Shown piece after piece: positions 42,425-52,033 of a stretch of DNA of 64,000 nucleotides (positions are counted from its first letter, which is position 1; every line of letters starts with the position of its first letter). Source of the stretch: Brevundimonas lenta (lineage in GTDB: Bacteria > Pseudomonadota > Alphaproteobacteria > Caulobacterales > Caulobacteraceae); NCBI RefSeq assembly GCF_014196335.1, contig NZ_JACIDM010000002.1, positions 186,001 through 250,000 on the forward strand, given 5' to 3'. A model generated the notes under the pieces. It worked only from the letters and a program-made list of their open reading frames with translations, did not search any database and was not told the DNA's origin. Made by a program: the position numbers and the translations under genes.

Positions 42425-44788
42425 ATGTTACGCTTGCTTGCGTGCTCGTCGATCGCGTTGATTGCGGCGATGGGTCCCGGGGTCGCCATGGCCCAGACCA
42501 GTGGTTCGGATCCGGCGCGCCAGGCGGCCGACGAACAGACTGCAGCCACCCAGTTGGGCGATGTCGTTGTCACGGCCCGCCGGCGCGAGGAAGCGATCCG
42601 CGACGTGCCCGCCACGATCACGGCCCTGACCGACGAACAGCTGGAGGCCAAGGGCCCTGTCGAGGGGACCGGCGACCTGCTCCAGACGGTGCCGGGCGTG
42701 CGCTTCAACGGCGTCCAGGCCGAGAACCTCGCCGAGATTTCCATCCGCGGCTCCGGCACCCAGCGCGCGACCAGCGCCGATTCCGCCGTGGGATTGTTCG
42801 TGAACGGCGCCTATGTGGGCAGCAGCACGCTGGGCGGCCGCAACTTCAAGCGCATCGACTATTTCGACCTGTCCCGGATCGAGGTCCTCGAGGGGCCGCA
42901 GGGCGCGCTCTACGGGCGCAACTCCGAGTACGGCACCGTCAATATCGTTCTGGCCCGGCCGGCGTTCCGGGACGGCGGCCGCGTTTCGGCGACCTATACC
43001 GACGACCTTTCGCAGATGCGCGTCGAAGGCGTCGTGAACCAGCAACTGAGCGACACGGTCGCCGTCCGGTTCGGAGCCCAGGTCACCGGCCAGGGCGGGG
43101 GCATCTACTACAACCCCAATCAGGACAGCTACTACGACCACACGGACGGCTACATCGTCCGTGGTCAGGTCCGCTACAGCGACGGTCCGGTCGATGTGAA
43201 CCTGCTCGTCGATGCGATGGACATGAACCTGCCGACCTTCGCCAACCAGTGGGTGATCCCGGCCGGTCGTCTGCCGACGCTGCCGCTGGGCTACACCGGC
43301 CCACGCTATGACATCCCGCAGGACGTGGATAACGGGCTGCACCAGACCGTGCAGCGGGCGATGCTCACTGCCGACTACGATTTCGGCTGGGCGACCCTGA
43401 CGTCGACGACCATGGCCCTGCAGTCGGAGTCCGCCCAGGACTTCGCCGGAGGCGTCGATCTCGCGACCCAGGCCATGTTCCAGTCCCAGGGACAGATCGG
43501 CTTCTACCCGCTGGCCCAGACCTCGACCTTCGCCGAGGACAAGACGCTCTATCAGGATGTCCGGCTCGCCGGCGAAGCGATGGACGGCAGCCTGCAGTGG
43601 CTGGCAGGCGCCGAAGCCCTGATGCAGGACGACTTCTACACCCGTGACACGGTGACCAGCCCCTGCGTGCAGACGGCCACGTCCGGCATCTGCGGCGGCA
43701 CGCCGACCCAGCCGATCTGCTACCGGTTGACGCCAACGGCGCTGAACTGCCCGACGGTCTTCCCTCGTCCGTTCGGCAGCCACCGGGTCGCCCCGTCCGA
43801 GTACCGCTCGGGTGCGGTCTACGGCTCGTTGAAGTATGATACCGGCCCCTGGTCGGTCAGCGGCGAGCTCCGCTACAGCCGCGACGACAAGACGGCGACC
43901 CAGAGCGATTTCAACCTCTACACGACGACACCGGTCGGGACCTCGACGACCTACACCTTCGAACAGGACAACCTGAGCTACGCGGCGATGGCCAGCTATC
44001 GTCTGACCGGGTCGATGCCGACGCTCCTCTACGCCCGGACCGGAACCGGCTACCGCGCCGGCGGCGTCAACAACGGCGCGGTCGTTCCGGTCGCCCCGAA
44101 CCCGCTGCGTCCGACCTATGAGAACGAGGACACCACCAGCTATGAAGTCGGCCTGAAATCCGACCTCACCGACAACGTCTTCCTGCGTGTGTCGGCATAC
44201 GCCTCGGAAACCGACAACGCGATCGCCAGCGTCCTGGACGGCTGTACCGTCCTGAACGTGTGCGGCCAGGTGGGCTCGGTGTTCAACATCAACGGCGGCA
44301 CCGTCGAGGTCCGCGGTCTCGAGGTGGCGCTGGACAGCAAGTTCGATGTCGGGCCGGGCCAGCTGACGCTCAACCTGAACGGGGCGCGCCAAGAGGCGGA
44401 GTGGGTCGAGGTCGTCACGGCTCCGGGCGCCCCGGTTCTGGGCAGCTCGGTGGCGCAGACGCCGGACTGGACCATGTCCGCCAACGTCAACTACGCCCAG
44501 CCGATCGGCGAGAACCTGACCGGCTTCTTCAACATCGCCTACAACGGTCAGCGCGGCGGGGTGCAGGATACGGCCACGGCCACCGCGCCGGCCATCCCGC
44601 TCGAGGACATCGACAACATCGATGCCCGCGTCGGCTTCAACTACCAGCGGACGACCGTGGCCTTCTTTGTGAAGAACCTGACCGACGAGGTCATCCCGGT
44701 GCTCAAGCTGCAGCAGGGCGATATCCCGCTGGCCAACCGCTACAGCCGCCCGCGGACCTTCGGCGTCACGCTCGGCTACCGCTGGTAA
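42425..44788 (+). CDS. TonB-dependent outer-membrane receptor
   Basis: 787 residues. Signal peptide to about residue 24 (...GPGVAMAQ), TonB box LGDVVVTARRREE near residue 42, then a plug domain (IRDVPATITALTDEQLEAKG, VPGVRFNGVQAENLAEISIRGSGTQR, EVLEGPQGALYGRNSEYGTVNI), and a 22-stranded barrel ending ...RYSRPRTFGVTLGYRW with the terminal aromatic. GGGGAGG precedes the ATG. Ligand is unknown; the sphingomonad/caulobacter type of receptor often carries plant-derived or aromatic compounds. Divergent from the MHS carrier, with a GntR operator between. Confidence 0.93.
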   Translation: MLRLLACSSIALIAAMGPGVAMAQTSGSDPARQAADEQTAATQLGDVVVTARRREEAIRDVPATITALTDEQLEAKGPVEGTGDLLQTVPGVRFNGVQAENLAEISIRGSGTQRATSADSAVGLFVNGAYVGSSTLGGRNFKRIDYFDLSRIEVLEGPQGALYGRNSEYGTVNIVLARPAFRDGGRVSATYTDDLSQMRVEGVVNQQLSDTVAVRFGAQVTGQGGGIYYNPNQDSYYDHTDGYIVRGQVRYSDGPVDVNLLVDAMDMNLPTFANQWVIPAGRLPTLPLGYTGPRYDIPQDVDNGLHQTVQRAMLTADYDFGWATLTSTTMALQSESAQDFAGGVDLATQAMFQSQGQIGFYPLAQTSTFAEDKTLYQDVRLAGEAMDGSLQWLAGAEALMQDDFYTRDTVTSPCVQTATSGICGGTPTQPICYRLTPTALNCPTVFPRPFGSHRVAPSEYRSGAVYGSLKYDTGPWSVSGELRYSRDDKTATQSDFNLYTTTPVGTSTTYTFEQDNLSYAAMASYRLTGSMPTLLYARTGTGYRAGGVNNGAVVPVAPNPLRPTYENEDTTSYEVGLKSDLTDNVFLRVSAYASETDNAIASVLDGCTVLNVCGQVGSVFNINGGTVEVRGLEVALDSKFDVGPGQLTLNLNGARQEAEWVEVVTAPGAPVLGSSVAQTPDWTMSANVNYAQPIGENLTGFFNIAYNGQRGGVQDTATATAPAIPLEDIDNIDARVGFNYQRTTVAFFVKNLTDEVIPVLKLQQGDIPLANRYSRPRTFGVTLGYRW

Positions 44789-44811
44789 GACCGAAGCGGT
44801 GCACATGAAAA

Positions 44812-44841
44812 CGCCGCTTCCGCCTCACGGCGGGAGCGGCG
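44812..44841. terminator. Bidirectional terminator between TonB receptor and serine hydrolase
   Basis: Thirteen-base arms CGCCGCTTCCGCC and GGCGGGAGCGGCG (one T-G pair) around TCAC, flanked by GAAAA on the left and ATTTCG on the right. It sits between two converging genes. Confidence 0.65.
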
Positions 44842-44891
44842 ATTTCGTATCTGGAGGTCGTCGCCGCCCCGTAACGGGAGGGGCGCAGGCG

Positions 44892-46157
44892 TCAGATCAG
44901 GGCCGAGTAGATCAGCGTCTTCAGTTCACGGCGGATCGGATAGAGCATCGACGGGCTCATCTGGGTCATGAACACCATGTGCAGCTTCTCGACCGGATCG
45001 ACGAAGAAGGCGGTGGTGAACATTCCGCCCCAGTAGAACTCGCCGACCGAGCCCGGGATCATCGCCCTGGCTACGTCCTGCGTCACCGCAAAGCCCAGGC
45101 CGAAGCCGATGCCGCCGTTCTGGGTCTCGCTGAACAGGGAGCGCGACAGGGTCGACAGGTCTGACTTTCCGGGCAGATGGTTCATGGTCATCAGCTCGAT
45201 CGTCTTGCGGCCGAGAATCCGGGTTCCATCCAGTTCGCCGCCGTTCGCCAGCATCTGGCAGAAGCGGTGATAGTCGAGCGCGGTCGAGACGAGGCCGCCG
45301 CCGCCGGATACCAGGTTCGGCTTGCGCAGCCAGACGCTCTCGGCCCCGCGGTCATACATCACCCGCCCCATGGCCGGTCCGGCCCAGGCGTAGCAGTCGG
45401 GCAGGCGGTCAGCCTTCTCGGCCGGCACGGTGAAGCCGGTGTCCTTCATGCCCAGCGGTGTGAAGATCCGTTCAGCAAGGAAGCGGTCGAGCGGCATGCC
45501 GGAGACACGCTGGATCACGGCGCCGAGGACGTCGGTCGAGACAGAATAGTTCCATGCCTCACCGGGCGAGAACTCGAGAGGCAGACGGGCGAGGTCGGCT
45601 ACAAAGGTGTCGAGATCGGCTTCGCCGTACCAGTTCTCGACCGGTCCAGCGTCGGACTTGCTGGTCCGATAGGCGGCGTCGATGTTGCTACGGTTCTGAA
45701 AGCCGTAGGTCAGCCCCGAGGTGTGGCGCAGCAAATCGAGCATCCGCATCGGCTCGGTCGCCGGCCGGGTCGCGAACGGCACGCCCGCGCCGCCGCCGTT
45801 GTAGACGCCGACGTCCCTGAACTCGGGCAGAATGTCATGGACGGGGGTGTCGACCGCGACCTTTCCCTCCTCGACCAGCATCATGAAGGCGACCGAGGTA
45901 ATCGGTTTGGTCATGCTGGCGATTCGGAACATCGAGCTTTCGTCGATCTGCCGGGCAGAGCCTTCCCGCGCCACGCCCTGACTGCTGAAGTGGGCGATTT
46001 CGCCGCCCCGGCTGATCAGGATCTGGGCGTGGGGCAGCTTGCCCGTGTCGAGATAGCGTTCCTTCAGGAAGGCGTCGATGCGATTGAGTTTGGCGGCGTC
46101 GAAGCCGTATTTTCCGGGCGCCTTGGCAAGCATGTCATTCCCTCCGCCGGTCGCCAT
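44892..46157 (-). CDS. Serine hydrolase, class C beta-lactamase/esterase fold
   Basis: 421 residues, no signal peptide, so probably a cytoplasmic esterase of the EstB/penicillin-binding type. The catalytic S-x-x-K is SMTK in MFRIASMTKPITSVAFMM (about residue 90). The Tyr motif is YSVS in AWNYSVSTDVLG. A third box GGMFTTAFFVDP replaces the usual KTG. HTSGLTYGF and GLGFAV are further family marks. ATG at 46157 has GGAGAG; an ATG 24 bases later has an even better GGAGGG. It is divergent from the GST/MFS/SDR genes with operator B between. Likely cleaves an ester or lactone taken up by the cluster's transporters. Confidence 0.88.
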   Translation of the reverse strand: MATGGGNDMLAKAPGKYGFDAAKLNRIDAFLKERYLDTGKLPHAQILISRGGEIAHFSSQGVAREGSARQIDESSMFRIASMTKPITSVAFMMLVEEGKVAVDTPVHDILPEFRDVGVYNGGGAGVPFATRPATEPMRMLDLLRHTSGLTYGFQNRSNIDAAYRTSKSDAGPVENWYGEADLDTFVADLARLPLEFSPGEAWNYSVSTDVLGAVIQRVSGMPLDRFLAERIFTPLGMKDTGFTVPAEKADRLPDCYAWAGPAMGRVMYDRGAESVWLRKPNLVSGGGGLVSTALDYHRFCQMLANGGELDGTRILGRKTIELMTMNHLPGKSDLSTLSRSLFSETQNGGIGFGLGFAVTQDVARAMIPGSVGEFYWGGMFTTAFFVDPVEKLHMVFMTQMSPSMLYPIRRELKTLIYSALI

Positions 46158-46301
46158 CTTCGGCTCTCCGTTTGACGTTCCCCTCACGGACCAGCCGCGA
46201 TGGGAGCGTGGGGCCGTGTTCTGGCGGGCCGGGTGTAAGCCTCATTAAAACCGGTGCGGCGACGCTTAACGCCGCAATTTTCTGTACCACCACAACGCAT
46301 C

Positions 46302-46318
46302 AATTGTCGTACAAAATT
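46302..46318. promoter_or_regulatory. Candidate GntR operator B (serine hydrolase / GST operon)
   Basis: AATTGTCGTACAAAATT with the symmetric core TTGT-CGT-ACAA at 46304-46314. It shares TTGTCGTACAAAA with operator A (read on the opposite strand). It lies between the two divergent starts, 78 bases before the GST GTG. Confidence 0.6.
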
Positions 46319-46392
46319 TTTGACTTTCAGGCCTGACCGGTCGATGACTGAGGCAGCCGTCGGAAGAATGCGGAGCGGGGAGGGGCGCGGCA

Positions 46393-47031
46393 GTGATCGA
46401 GCTCTATCATTGTATCGACGCCCGCTCGTTTCGGGCGCTCTGGGCGCTCGAGGAGATGGGGCTGCCCTATCGCCTGCACGTTCTGCCGTTCCCGCCGCGT
46501 GTTCATCAGCCCGGATATCTCGAGCAGAATCCTCTCGGCACCATCCCGCTGATGATCGACGGCGAGGTGCGGATGACCGAATCCGCCGCCATCCCCCAGT
46601 ATCTGGCGACCCGGTATGGGCCGACGCCACTGGCCGTCGGGGTCGAGGAGCCGGACTACGGGCTCTGGCTCGATTGGCTGCATCGCAGCGAGGCGACCCT
46701 GACATTCCCGCAGACGATCGTGCTCCGTTACACCCGGCTCGAGCCCGAAGAACGGCGGCTGCAGCAGGCCGCTGACGACTACGCCCAGTGGTTCCTGTCG
46801 CGGCTTCGGCACCTTACGCGCGCGCTGGCGGATGGCCGCGAGTGGCTGTGCGCCGGGCGGTTCACGATGGCGGATCTGTGCGTCGGCTACGCCCTGCTGT
46901 TCGCCCGCACCCTGAACCTCGACCACAAGTTCAGTCCCGAGGTTTCGGCCTACTGGGACCGGCTTTCCGCACGCACGGCCTTCATCGCCGCGCAGGCAGC
47001 GCAGACGTCCAATCCCGAGGAGCTCGCATGA
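46393..47031 (+). CDS. Glutathione S-transferase
   Basis: 212 residues: N-terminal thioredoxin-like domain (MIELYHCIDARSFRALWALEEMGLPYRLHVLPFPP, cis-Pro in GTIPLMID, glutathione-binding ESAAIPQYLA) and an all-helical C-domain (about 90-205, with ADLCVGYALLFARTL). GTG start with a GGGAGGGG element upstream. The gene overlaps the MFS by ATGA and is co-transcribed with MFS and SDR. In such catabolic clusters GSTs conjugate, isomerise or cleave ethers of the substrate; the exact reaction cannot be told. Confidence 0.9.
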   Translation: MIELYHCIDARSFRALWALEEMGLPYRLHVLPFPPRVHQPGYLEQNPLGTIPLMIDGEVRMTESAAIPQYLATRYGPTPLAVGVEEPDYGLWLDWLHRSEATLTFPQTIVLRYTRLEPEERRLQQAADDYAQWFLSRLRHLTRALADGREWLCAGRFTMADLCVGYALLFARTLNLDHKFSPEVSAYWDRLSARTAFIAAQAAQTSNPEELA

Positions 47032-48323
47032 CCGCCCCGACGACCCCGACGTCTGCCGCGATCGCCGTCCCGATCCACGGTCGTTGGTATCCCCGCCTGG
47101 TGCTGGCGATGCTGCTGATCGTCTACATCTTCAACTGGCTGGACCGGCAGATCCTCGGGATCCTGGCTCCGGCGATCAAGGCGGACCTGGGCCTGTCCAA
47201 CACCCAGCTGGGTCTGTTGGGCGGCCTGGCCTTCGCCGCACTTTACTCCACCCTGGCCATTCCGCTGGCGGTGATCGCCGACCGTACGAGCCGGACGTGG
47301 GTGATCACCCTCTCCATGGTCGTCTGGAGCGGCTTCACCGCCCTGTGCGGGATGGCGAACAGTTTCTGGTCCCTGTTCCTCTTCCGACTCGGTGTCGGGG
47401 TGGGCGAGGCCGGCGGCGTCGCGCCCAGCTATGCCATCATCTCTCAATATTTCCCGCCCGAGCGCCGGGCGCGCGCCATCAGCATCTATTCGCTGGGCAT
47501 TCCCGTCGGCCTGGCCTGCGGGGTTCTGTTCGGCGCGGCCATCGCCAGGGCGGTCGACTGGCGGGCGGCTTTCATCGTCGTGGGCCTCGCCGGGGTGATC
47601 ATCGCGCCGATCTTCCGCCTCGTGGTCAAGGAGCCGCCGCGCGTCGCCACATCGAAGGCGGACCGCGTCCGCGCCGGCGCCGTATTCGCCATCCTCGCCC
47701 GGAAGCCCAGCTTCTGGCTGCTGGCCTTCGCCGCAGCGATGAGCAGCACAGCCGGCTACGGCCTGGCCTTCTGGACGCCGTCCATCCTGATGCAGACCTT
47801 CGGTTTCGACCTGAGCGTCGTCTCCTACTTTGTCGGCTCCCTGCTGCTGGTCGGCGGCGTGGGCGGCGTCTTCCTCGGCGGCGTGCTGGCTGACCGGCTG
47901 GGCAAGGCGGACCGCGGCGCCTACGCCGGCGTGTCTTCCCTCGCCTGGGTCCTGACCGCGCCCCTGTTCATCGCCGGCTTCCTGTCGTCGTCGCCGACGC
48001 TCGCCTGGGGGCTGCTGCTGATCCCGAATGCACTGAACATCCTGTTCGTCGGCCCGGTGACCACCGCCGTCCAACACCTCGTGCCGCCGCAGATGCGCGC
48101 GACCGCGGCGGCCTGCTTCATGCTGATCAACAATCTGGTCGGCATCGGCGCCGGATCATGGTTGCTGGGCGGATTGAGCGACGTCCTGACCCCGCAGTTC
48201 GGCGCCGAGGCGCTGCGCTATTCGGCGATCGCCCTTGTCGGCCTGTATTTCGTCGCGTCCGCGCTCGCTCTGTTCGCGGTGCGTCCGCTGCGACGTGACT
48301 GGGTCGAGGAACCGACGGCCTGA
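47028..48323 (+). CDS. MFS transporter (spinster/hexuronate-like)
   Basis: 431 residues with twelve helices: RLVLAMLLIVYIFNWLDRQILGILAPAIKADLGLSNTQLGLL in helix 1-2, VIADRTSRTWVITLSM in the loop 2-3 signature, RLGVGVGEAGGVAPSYAIISQYFPPERRARAISIY, and a C-half ending ...FAVRPLRRDW. The Spns-like subgroup is common beside TonB receptors in sphingomonads and caulobacters. ATG overlaps the GST stop. It could be a second importer or an exporter of product. Confidence 0.9.
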   Translation: MTAPTTPTSAAIAVPIHGRWYPRLVLAMLLIVYIFNWLDRQILGILAPAIKADLGLSNTQLGLLGGLAFAALYSTLAIPLAVIADRTSRTWVITLSMVVWSGFTALCGMANSFWSLFLFRLGVGVGEAGGVAPSYAIISQYFPPERRARAISIYSLGIPVGLACGVLFGAAIARAVDWRAAFIVVGLAGVIIAPIFRLVVKEPPRVATSKADRVRAGAVFAILARKPSFWLLAFAAAMSSTAGYGLAFWTPSILMQTFGFDLSVVSYFVGSLLLVGGVGGVFLGGVLADRLGKADRGAYAGVSSLAWVLTAPLFIAGFLSSSPTLAWGLLLIPNALNILFVGPVTTAVQHLVPPQMRATAAACFMLINNLVGIGAGSWLLGGLSDVLTPQFGAEALRYSAIALVGLYFVASALALFAVRPLRRDWVEEPTA

Positions 48324-48385
48324 CCGCTTTCTCCGGAGGCCGTCGTGCGCGGCGGCCCGAGCCGGACCATCGAAAGGAATTTTGT

Positions 48386-49273
48386 ATGCGTATCGATCTC
48401 TCGGACCGCGTGGCGATCGTCACCGGGGCGGGCGGCGGCCTCGGCGCCGCGCACGCGATCGCGCTTGGCCGCCGCGGCGCCAGGGTCGTCGTCGCGGACA
48501 TGAACGCCGAGGCGGCGGCTGCCGTGTCCGATCAGATAGTCGCCGCCGGGGGCGAAGCCCTCGCCTGTGGCGTCAGCGTCACCGATCAGGCGGGCGTCCA
48601 GGCCATGTGCGACGAGGTGATGGCGCGCTGGGGCCGGATCGACATTCTGATCAACAACGCCGGTGTCTTGCGCGACCGAACCTTCGCCAAGATGGACCTC
48701 GACGACTTCCGACTGGTGCTGGACGTGCATCTGATGGGATCGGTGAACTGCACCAAGGCGGTGTGGGAAATCATGCGGGCCCAGAACTACGGGCGCATCG
48801 TCTTCACCACCTCCTCGTCAGGTCTGTACGGCAGCTTCGGCCAGGCCAACTATTCCGCCGCCAAGATGGGGCTGGTCGGCCTGATGCAGACGCTGGCGCT
48901 TGAGGGCGAACGCTACGGCATCCGGGTGAACTGTCTCGCACCCAGCGCGGCCACCGGCATGACCAACGACCTCTACTCGCCCGAACTGCTGGCCGGACTG
49001 GACGCCTCGCTGGTCAGCCCGGCGGTGGTGGTCCTGGCCAGCGACCAGGCGCCCAACCGCGCGGTCCTGCTGGCCGGGGCGGGGAGCTTCGAGCAGGCTC
49101 ACGTCACCATGACGCGCGGCGTCTTCCTCGATGCGGGGGACGCGACCGCGGAAGCCCTGCTGGATCGGCTGGACGAAGTCGCGCACCGAGAGGGCGAGAG
49201 CATCCCGGCGCGCGGCGAGGAGCAGCATCGCTACGAGATGGGCGTGCGCGCAGCGCAACGGGTTGACGCCTGA
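48386..49273 (+). CDS. SDR-family dehydrogenase (multifunctional-enzyme/17-beta-HSD4-like)
   Basis: 295 residues. It has TGAGGGLG, ADMN, NNAG, Ser in FTTSSSGLYG, YSAAK, and the extended C-terminus (VSPAVVVLASDQAPNRAVLLAGAGSFEQAHVTMTRGVFL) typical of the hydroxyacyl-CoA dehydrogenase part of peroxisomal MFE2-like SDRs. AAAGGAA precedes the ATG. Third gene of the GST-MFS-SDR set. Together with the acyl-CoA ligase it suggests that the compound is activated to a CoA ester and beta-oxidised. Confidence 0.88.
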   Translation: MRIDLSDRVAIVTGAGGGLGAAHAIALGRRGARVVVADMNAEAAAAVSDQIVAAGGEALACGVSVTDQAGVQAMCDEVMARWGRIDILINNAGVLRDRTFAKMDLDDFRLVLDVHLMGSVNCTKAVWEIMRAQNYGRIVFTTSSSGLYGSFGQANYSAAKMGLVGLMQTLALEGERYGIRVNCLAPSAATGMTNDLYSPELLAGLDASLVSPAVVVLASDQAPNRAVLLAGAGSFEQAHVTMTRGVFLDAGDATAEALLDRLDEVAHREGESIPARGEEQHRYEMGVRAAQRVDA

Positions 49274-49313
49274 GACCTGAACTCCGGGATGGTCGCCGCA
49301 CATGCGGCGACCG

Positions 49314-50900
49314 TCAGCTTGCGCTGTAGGTCGCGCGCAAGCGAATCTTGTCGACCTTGCCGGTCGAGGCCAGCGGCATGGCCGGCACACGCAGGACGGA
49401 ATCCGGAATCCACCACGAGGCGACGCGTCCGCGGATGGCGTCAAGCAGGGCTTCGTCGCTGATCTCGTGGCCCTCGCGCACTTCGACGATCAGGATGGGG
49501 CGCTCGCTCCACTTGACATCGGCGCGGCCGATGACGGCCGCCAGCGACACTTCGGGCAGGGCGCAGACGAGGGCCTCGATCTCCGCCGGATTGATCCATT
49601 CGCCGCCGGACTTGATCAGATCCTTGGCGCGTCCGGTGATGACCAGATTGCCCTTGCGGTCGATCTTTGCGAGGTCTCCGGTGTCGAACCACCCGTCGAC
49701 GTCGACGACGGGCTCGGTCTGGCCGAAATAGCGTTCAATGACCGCGGCGCCGCGGACGTGGAGCCGGCCCTCGTTCTCCCTTTGCTCGGCAAGGGGAACG
49801 CCGTGCTGGTCGGCTACCATTAGATCCACGCCAATCGCCGGACGGCCCGACACCGCGGCCTGACGATCCGGATCGCTGAGGACGCCGAACACGCCGACCG
49901 GCGACAGCTCGGTCATGCCCCAGCTGTTCTGCACCACCACGCCCAACTGTTTCTCAAGCCGTTCCATCAGCGCGGGCGGCGTCGGCGCGCCGCCGAGGAT
50001 GATCCTCTCCAGCGAGGGTAGTTTGGCGCCGCTGGCGTCCAGATGCTCGCATAGGCCCAGGAAGACCGTCGGCACGCCGACGGCGACCGTCACGCCTTCG
50101 GCGGCGATCAGGCGAGCGAGGCTGGCGCCGTCGGTGTGCCGGCCCGGCAGGACCATGCGGCTGCCGGCCGCCGGCAGGGCGAACGGCAGACCCCAGGCGT
50201 TGGCGTGGAAAAGGGGCACGATCGGCAGCACCACATCCGTGCTGCGCGCCGCCAGCACGTCCGCCTGCAGCATTTTCATGGTGTGCAGGAAGCTGGAGCG
50301 GTGAGTGTATGTCACGCCCTTGGGCGCGCCGGTCGAACCCGAGGTGAAGCAGAGACTCGACGCCGTCGTTTCATCGAACCGGCCCCATTCGACAGCGTCC
50401 TCCGCCGCGGACTCGACCATGGGTTCAAGCGCCATCACCGCGGCGCGCGCATGGGTGTCTGCGGTCTCGCCGTCGATAACGAGGATGCGCTCCAGACCCG
50501 CCGCGTGATCCGCGACGTCGAGGATCAGCTTCATCAGGTCGGCGCTGACGATGACGATGCTGGCGCCGGACTGATCCAGCATCCAGGCCAGCTGGACGGC
50601 CGTCAGGCGGGGATTGAGCGTGTGGCACACCGCGCCCATGCCCATTATCGCGTACCAGGATTCGACGTGGGCCTGGGTGTTCCAGGCCAGGGTCGCGACG
50701 CGGGCGCCGGCCGTCACGCCGAAGCCGGACAGCACGGTCGAGACCTTGCGGGCGCGTCGGCGCAACTCCTCATAGGTGACCCGGGCGCTGTGTTCGCCGC
50801 CGCGGGCGGTGACGACTTCAGCTTCGGAATGCCATTTCGCCGCGTGATCGATAAGCTTGTCGAGCGTCAGGGAAAAGGCTTGCATGCTGCCGTCAATCAC
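49314..50900 (-). CDS. Acyl-CoA ligase (AMP-forming, long-/medium-chain type)
   Basis: 528 residues of the ANL superfamily: P-loop TSGSTGAPKGV (about 190), PLFHANAWGLPFA, NSWGMTELSP (A5), DGWFDTGDLAKID (A7), TGRAKDLIKSGGEWI (A8 hinge), and the catalytic Lys in MPLASTGKVDKIRLR. It resembles FadD3/AlkK-like ligases for medium-chain or branched acids. Start MIDGSMQAF; a second ATG five codons in is possible. It is convergent with the SDR gene and may follow the beta-lactamase-fold gene in one transcript (83-base gap). Activates a carboxylic acid to its CoA thioester. Confidence 0.92.
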   Translation of the reverse strand: MIDGSMQAFSLTLDKLIDHAAKWHSEAEVVTARGGEHSARVTYEELRRRARKVSTVLSGFGVTAGARVATLAWNTQAHVESWYAIMGMGAVCHTLNPRLTAVQLAWMLDQSGASIVIVSADLMKLILDVADHAAGLERILVIDGETADTHARAAVMALEPMVESAAEDAVEWGRFDETTASSLCFTSGSTGAPKGVTYTHRSSFLHTMKMLQADVLAARSTDVVLPIVPLFHANAWGLPFALPAAGSRMVLPGRHTDGASLARLIAAEGVTVAVGVPTVFLGLCEHLDASGAKLPSLERIILGGAPTPPALMERLEKQLGVVVQNSWGMTELSPVGVFGVLSDPDRQAAVSGRPAIGVDLMVADQHGVPLAEQRENEGRLHVRGAAVIERYFGQTEPVVDVDGWFDTGDLAKIDRKGNLVITGRAKDLIKSGGEWINPAEIEALVCALPEVSLAAVIGRADVKWSERPILIVEVREGHEISDEALLDAIRGRVASWWIPDSVLRVPAMPLASTGKVDKIRLRATYSAS

Positions 50901-50983
50901 GGGCGCGTGTCCTGCATCTTGGGGAGGGGTGGGCGACCGCCCCTAAGGCCGGAGCGGATCGCGTCGTACGGTTCGTGCCGGCC

Positions 50984-52033
50984 TCAGCCGATCACCTTCA
51001 TCAGACGCAGCCAGAGCTGCTGGTCGAAGTCCCGTTCGTTCGTGGCGGCGCCGGTCCGCACCACCACCAGATTGCGGCTGGGCACGACGTAGAGGCGGCG
51101 GTCGAAGGCGCCGAGCGCGCCGACAAGATCGGCCGGCGCCGCATCGATCAGCGGGCCGTCGCTGCGACCGACCAGCGGACGCATGACGTACTCGCCGCCG
51201 TTCAGCCACCAGAGCCGGCCGTAGGCGGGGTTGGTTTCCGAGCGTGCGAACAGGGCGTTCAGTTGCGCCTCCGAGACGACGCGCGTCCCGTCCTGCGCCA
51301 CCCCGCCGTGCAGGATCATCAGGCCGAAGCGCGCGACGTCGCGCGGCGTCGTCACCAGTCCGGTGTCATTGCCGACCGAGGCCAGAGCGGCCGGGCGGCG
51401 GCGCCACTCGGTGTTGGCCATGCCGATCGGGGCCGTGAGCCACTCGCGCGTGATCACGTCCAGCGGCTGGCCGGCGGCCGCCGCGACGATACGCTTGGAC
51501 ACGGCGTAAACCGGGGTGTTGTAGAAGAAGGTCGTGCCCGGCTCGGCGGTGTAGCCGAACCGTTCGTCCAGTCCCGAACTCATCGTCAGGATGTCGATGA
51601 CGCGGATACGGGCTTCCTGGTCCGGCGTGGCCTGCGACCAGCCGGAGCCGAGGTAGGCCGACACCGGCCGCTCGACGTCCAGCAGGCCCTTGTCGACGGC
51701 GATGGCGGCCAGGACCGCCACAAAGCTCTTCTGCTGGGAGGCTACGTCCTCGAGCAGGCCGCCGTCGGCGGCCTGGCCGTACACGAAGTTGGCGAACATC
51801 CGGTCGTCTTCCGGCGCCGCCCAGGTCTCATCGATCAGGAGAGCGCCGTTCTGGATTACGATGAAGCCGGTCGAGCCGTGGTTACGGACGTAGTTGAGCA
51901 GGTTGCGCAGATCCGCCGACGGGGCGGCCTGCGGCGTCGGTTCGGCGGGAACAGTCGCGCAGGCGACGCCCGACCCGACAGTCAGGGCGGCGAGCGCGAC
52001 CGAAGCGAGCACGCGGAGATACAGGCGCGACAT
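50984..52033 (-). CDS. Exported serine hydrolase (beta-lactamase fold)
   Basis: 349 residues; lipoprotein-type signal MSRLYLRVLASVALAALTVGSGVAC (lipid Cys about 25). The nucleophile motif is SQQK in DVASQQKSFVAVLAAIA (about 102), then Y-N-T in TTFFYNTPVYAVSKR. SSGLDERFGY and a C-terminal GALGAFDRRLYVVPSRNLVVVRTG complete the fold. Its ATG overlaps the TAA of the GntR gene by one base (TAATG), tying its expression to the regulator. Probably an envelope esterase that releases the substrate before uptake. Confidence 0.88.
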   Translation of the reverse strand: MSRLYLRVLASVALAALTVGSGVACATVPAEPTPQAAPSADLRNLLNYVRNHGSTGFIVIQNGALLIDETWAAPEDDRMFANFVYGQAADGGLLEDVASQQKSFVAVLAAIAVDKGLLDVERPVSAYLGSGWSQATPDQEARIRVIDILTMSSGLDERFGYTAEPGTTFFYNTPVYAVSKRIVAAAAGQPLDVITREWLTAPIGMANTEWRRRPAALASVGNDTGLVTTPRDVARFGLMILHGGVAQDGTRVVSEAQLNALFARSETNPAYGRLWWLNGGEYVMRPLVGRSDGPLIDAAPADLVGALGAFDRRLYVVPSRNLVVVRTGAATNERDFDQQLWLRLMKVIG